Source: Mesoaciditogaceae bacterium (GTDB lineage: Bacteria > Thermotogota > Thermotogae > Mesoaciditogales > Mesoaciditogaceae). From it: a stretch of 5,184 nucleotides of DNA. The DNA lies in the NCBI GenBank assembly GCA_015486145.1, contig WFSH01000066.1, forward strand, positions 1 through 5,184, given 5' to 3'. Below, piece by piece: positions 5,031 to 5,184 of the stretch. The notes under the pieces are model-generated. The model did not search any database. It was not told the origin of the DNA and saw only the letters and a program-made list of their open reading frames with translations. The stretch's first letter is position 1. Every line of letters begins with the position of its first letter. A program made the position numbers and the translations under genes.

Positions 5031-5040
5031 ACAATATTGT
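5031..5040. repeat. 10-bp palindrome ACAATATTGT in the leader of the envelope protein gene
   Basis: A perfect 10-bp palindrome lies between the predicted transcription start (about 5056) and the ribosome binding site of the gene at 4533-4997. It could be an operator or a small mRNA hairpin, but AT-rich palindromes of this size occur by chance. Confidence 0.3.
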
Positions 5041-5062
5041 CTCATAACTTAAGATTAATTTT

Positions 5063-5092
5063 ATTTTATCATAAAATTTTGCAAAAAGTCAA
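5063..5092 (-). promoter_or_regulatory. promoter of the envelope protein gene
   Basis: On the minus strand TTGACT (5092-5087) and TAAAAT (5068-5063) are 18 bases apart, with a TG one base before the -10 (extended -10). The predicted start is near 5056, giving an mRNA leader of about 60 bases. Confidence 0.7.
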
Positions 5093-5136
5093 ACTATCGA
5101 ATTGTTTGGTTCTCCGCGGGATTGTGTGGATAAAAC

Positions 5137-5184
5137 ATGACAAATCTCTATTCTGTCCTTGAGTTTGATCAAAGTCATTCAAAA
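5137..5184 (+). CDS. possible start of a divergent gene, cut by the window edge
   Basis: An ATG at 5137 opens a frame that stays open to the last base (16 codons, MTNLYSVLEFDQSHSK). GGA lies 6 bases upstream, so the ribosome binding site is weak. The stretch VLEFD recalls the opening of MutS2-type proteins, but this is too short to support an assignment. It would be divergent from the envelope protein gene. Confidence 0.2.
   Translation, partial: MTNLYSVLEFDQSHSK

Noticed and set aside
5164..5173. Palindrome TTTGATCAAA near the right edge
   Set aside because: A 10-bp AT-rich palindrome without partner sites or clear relation to a promoter; likely chance.
5070..5184. Minus-strand open frame entering from the right edge, ending near 5070
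   Set aside because: It overlaps the -35 and spacer of the envelope protein gene promoter and its translation has no family-like features; probably chance.

Overview
The window suggests a bacterium of the Thermotogota, order not resolved. This is an inference from gene content: a SpoVS protein without other sporulation genes, a stand-alone TrpB2 (TrpEb_2) gene, a LipM-type octanoyltransferase, and a small secreted protein that looks like an outer-envelope beta-barrel. Base composition is moderately AT-rich, and ribosome binding sites are of the strong AGGAGG type at several genes. No taxonomic marker in the window proves the assignment.

Layout. Positions 1-54 hold the tail of an unidentified plus-strand gene. 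A compact plus-strand cluster follows: rsmG (16S rRNA m7G methyltransferase, 226-861), a lipM/lplA-family octanoyl/lipoyl transferase (863-1621, TTG start) and rsmI (16S rRNA 2'-O-methyltransferase, 1612-2292). The genes are 1 nt apart and then overlapping, so they are probably one transcript. spoVS (2369-2632) has its own promoter, whose -35 overlaps the rsmI stop codon, and ends at a strong hairpin terminator (2653-2677). That terminator separates it from the convergent minus-strand genes.

The minus-strand unit at 4275-2697 is the highlight. A near-consensus promoter (4246-4275) drives tRNA-Val(GAC) (4157-4231). The Shine-Dalgarno of a 25-codon leader peptide (4065-4142) begins one base after the tRNA's encoded CCA. 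The leader peptide carries three consecutive Trp codons. It is followed by mutually exclusive RNA hairpins and an intrinsic terminator (3990-4034), and then by the TrpB-like tryptophan synthase beta chain gene trpB2 (2697-3965). This is a complete textbook ribosome-mediated trp attenuator that was not represented by any long ORF. It controls a lone trpB2 and appears to be co-transcribed with a tRNA gene.

Between the tRNA promoter and the next gene are two perfect 57-bp tandem repeats (4291-4404). Each contains a 13-bp bulged hairpin, with an alternative pairing possible across units. Beyond lies a minus-strand gene (4533-4997, GTG start) for a 154-residue secreted, probably beta-barrel, envelope protein with its own extended -10 promoter (5063-5092). 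The last 50 bases may hold the start of a divergent plus-strand gene.

Functionally, the plus-strand cluster is housekeeping (ribosome modification and lipoate metabolism). The minus-strand unit links tryptophan supply to expression of TrpB2, which argues that this paralogue really makes tryptophan, probably from indole.
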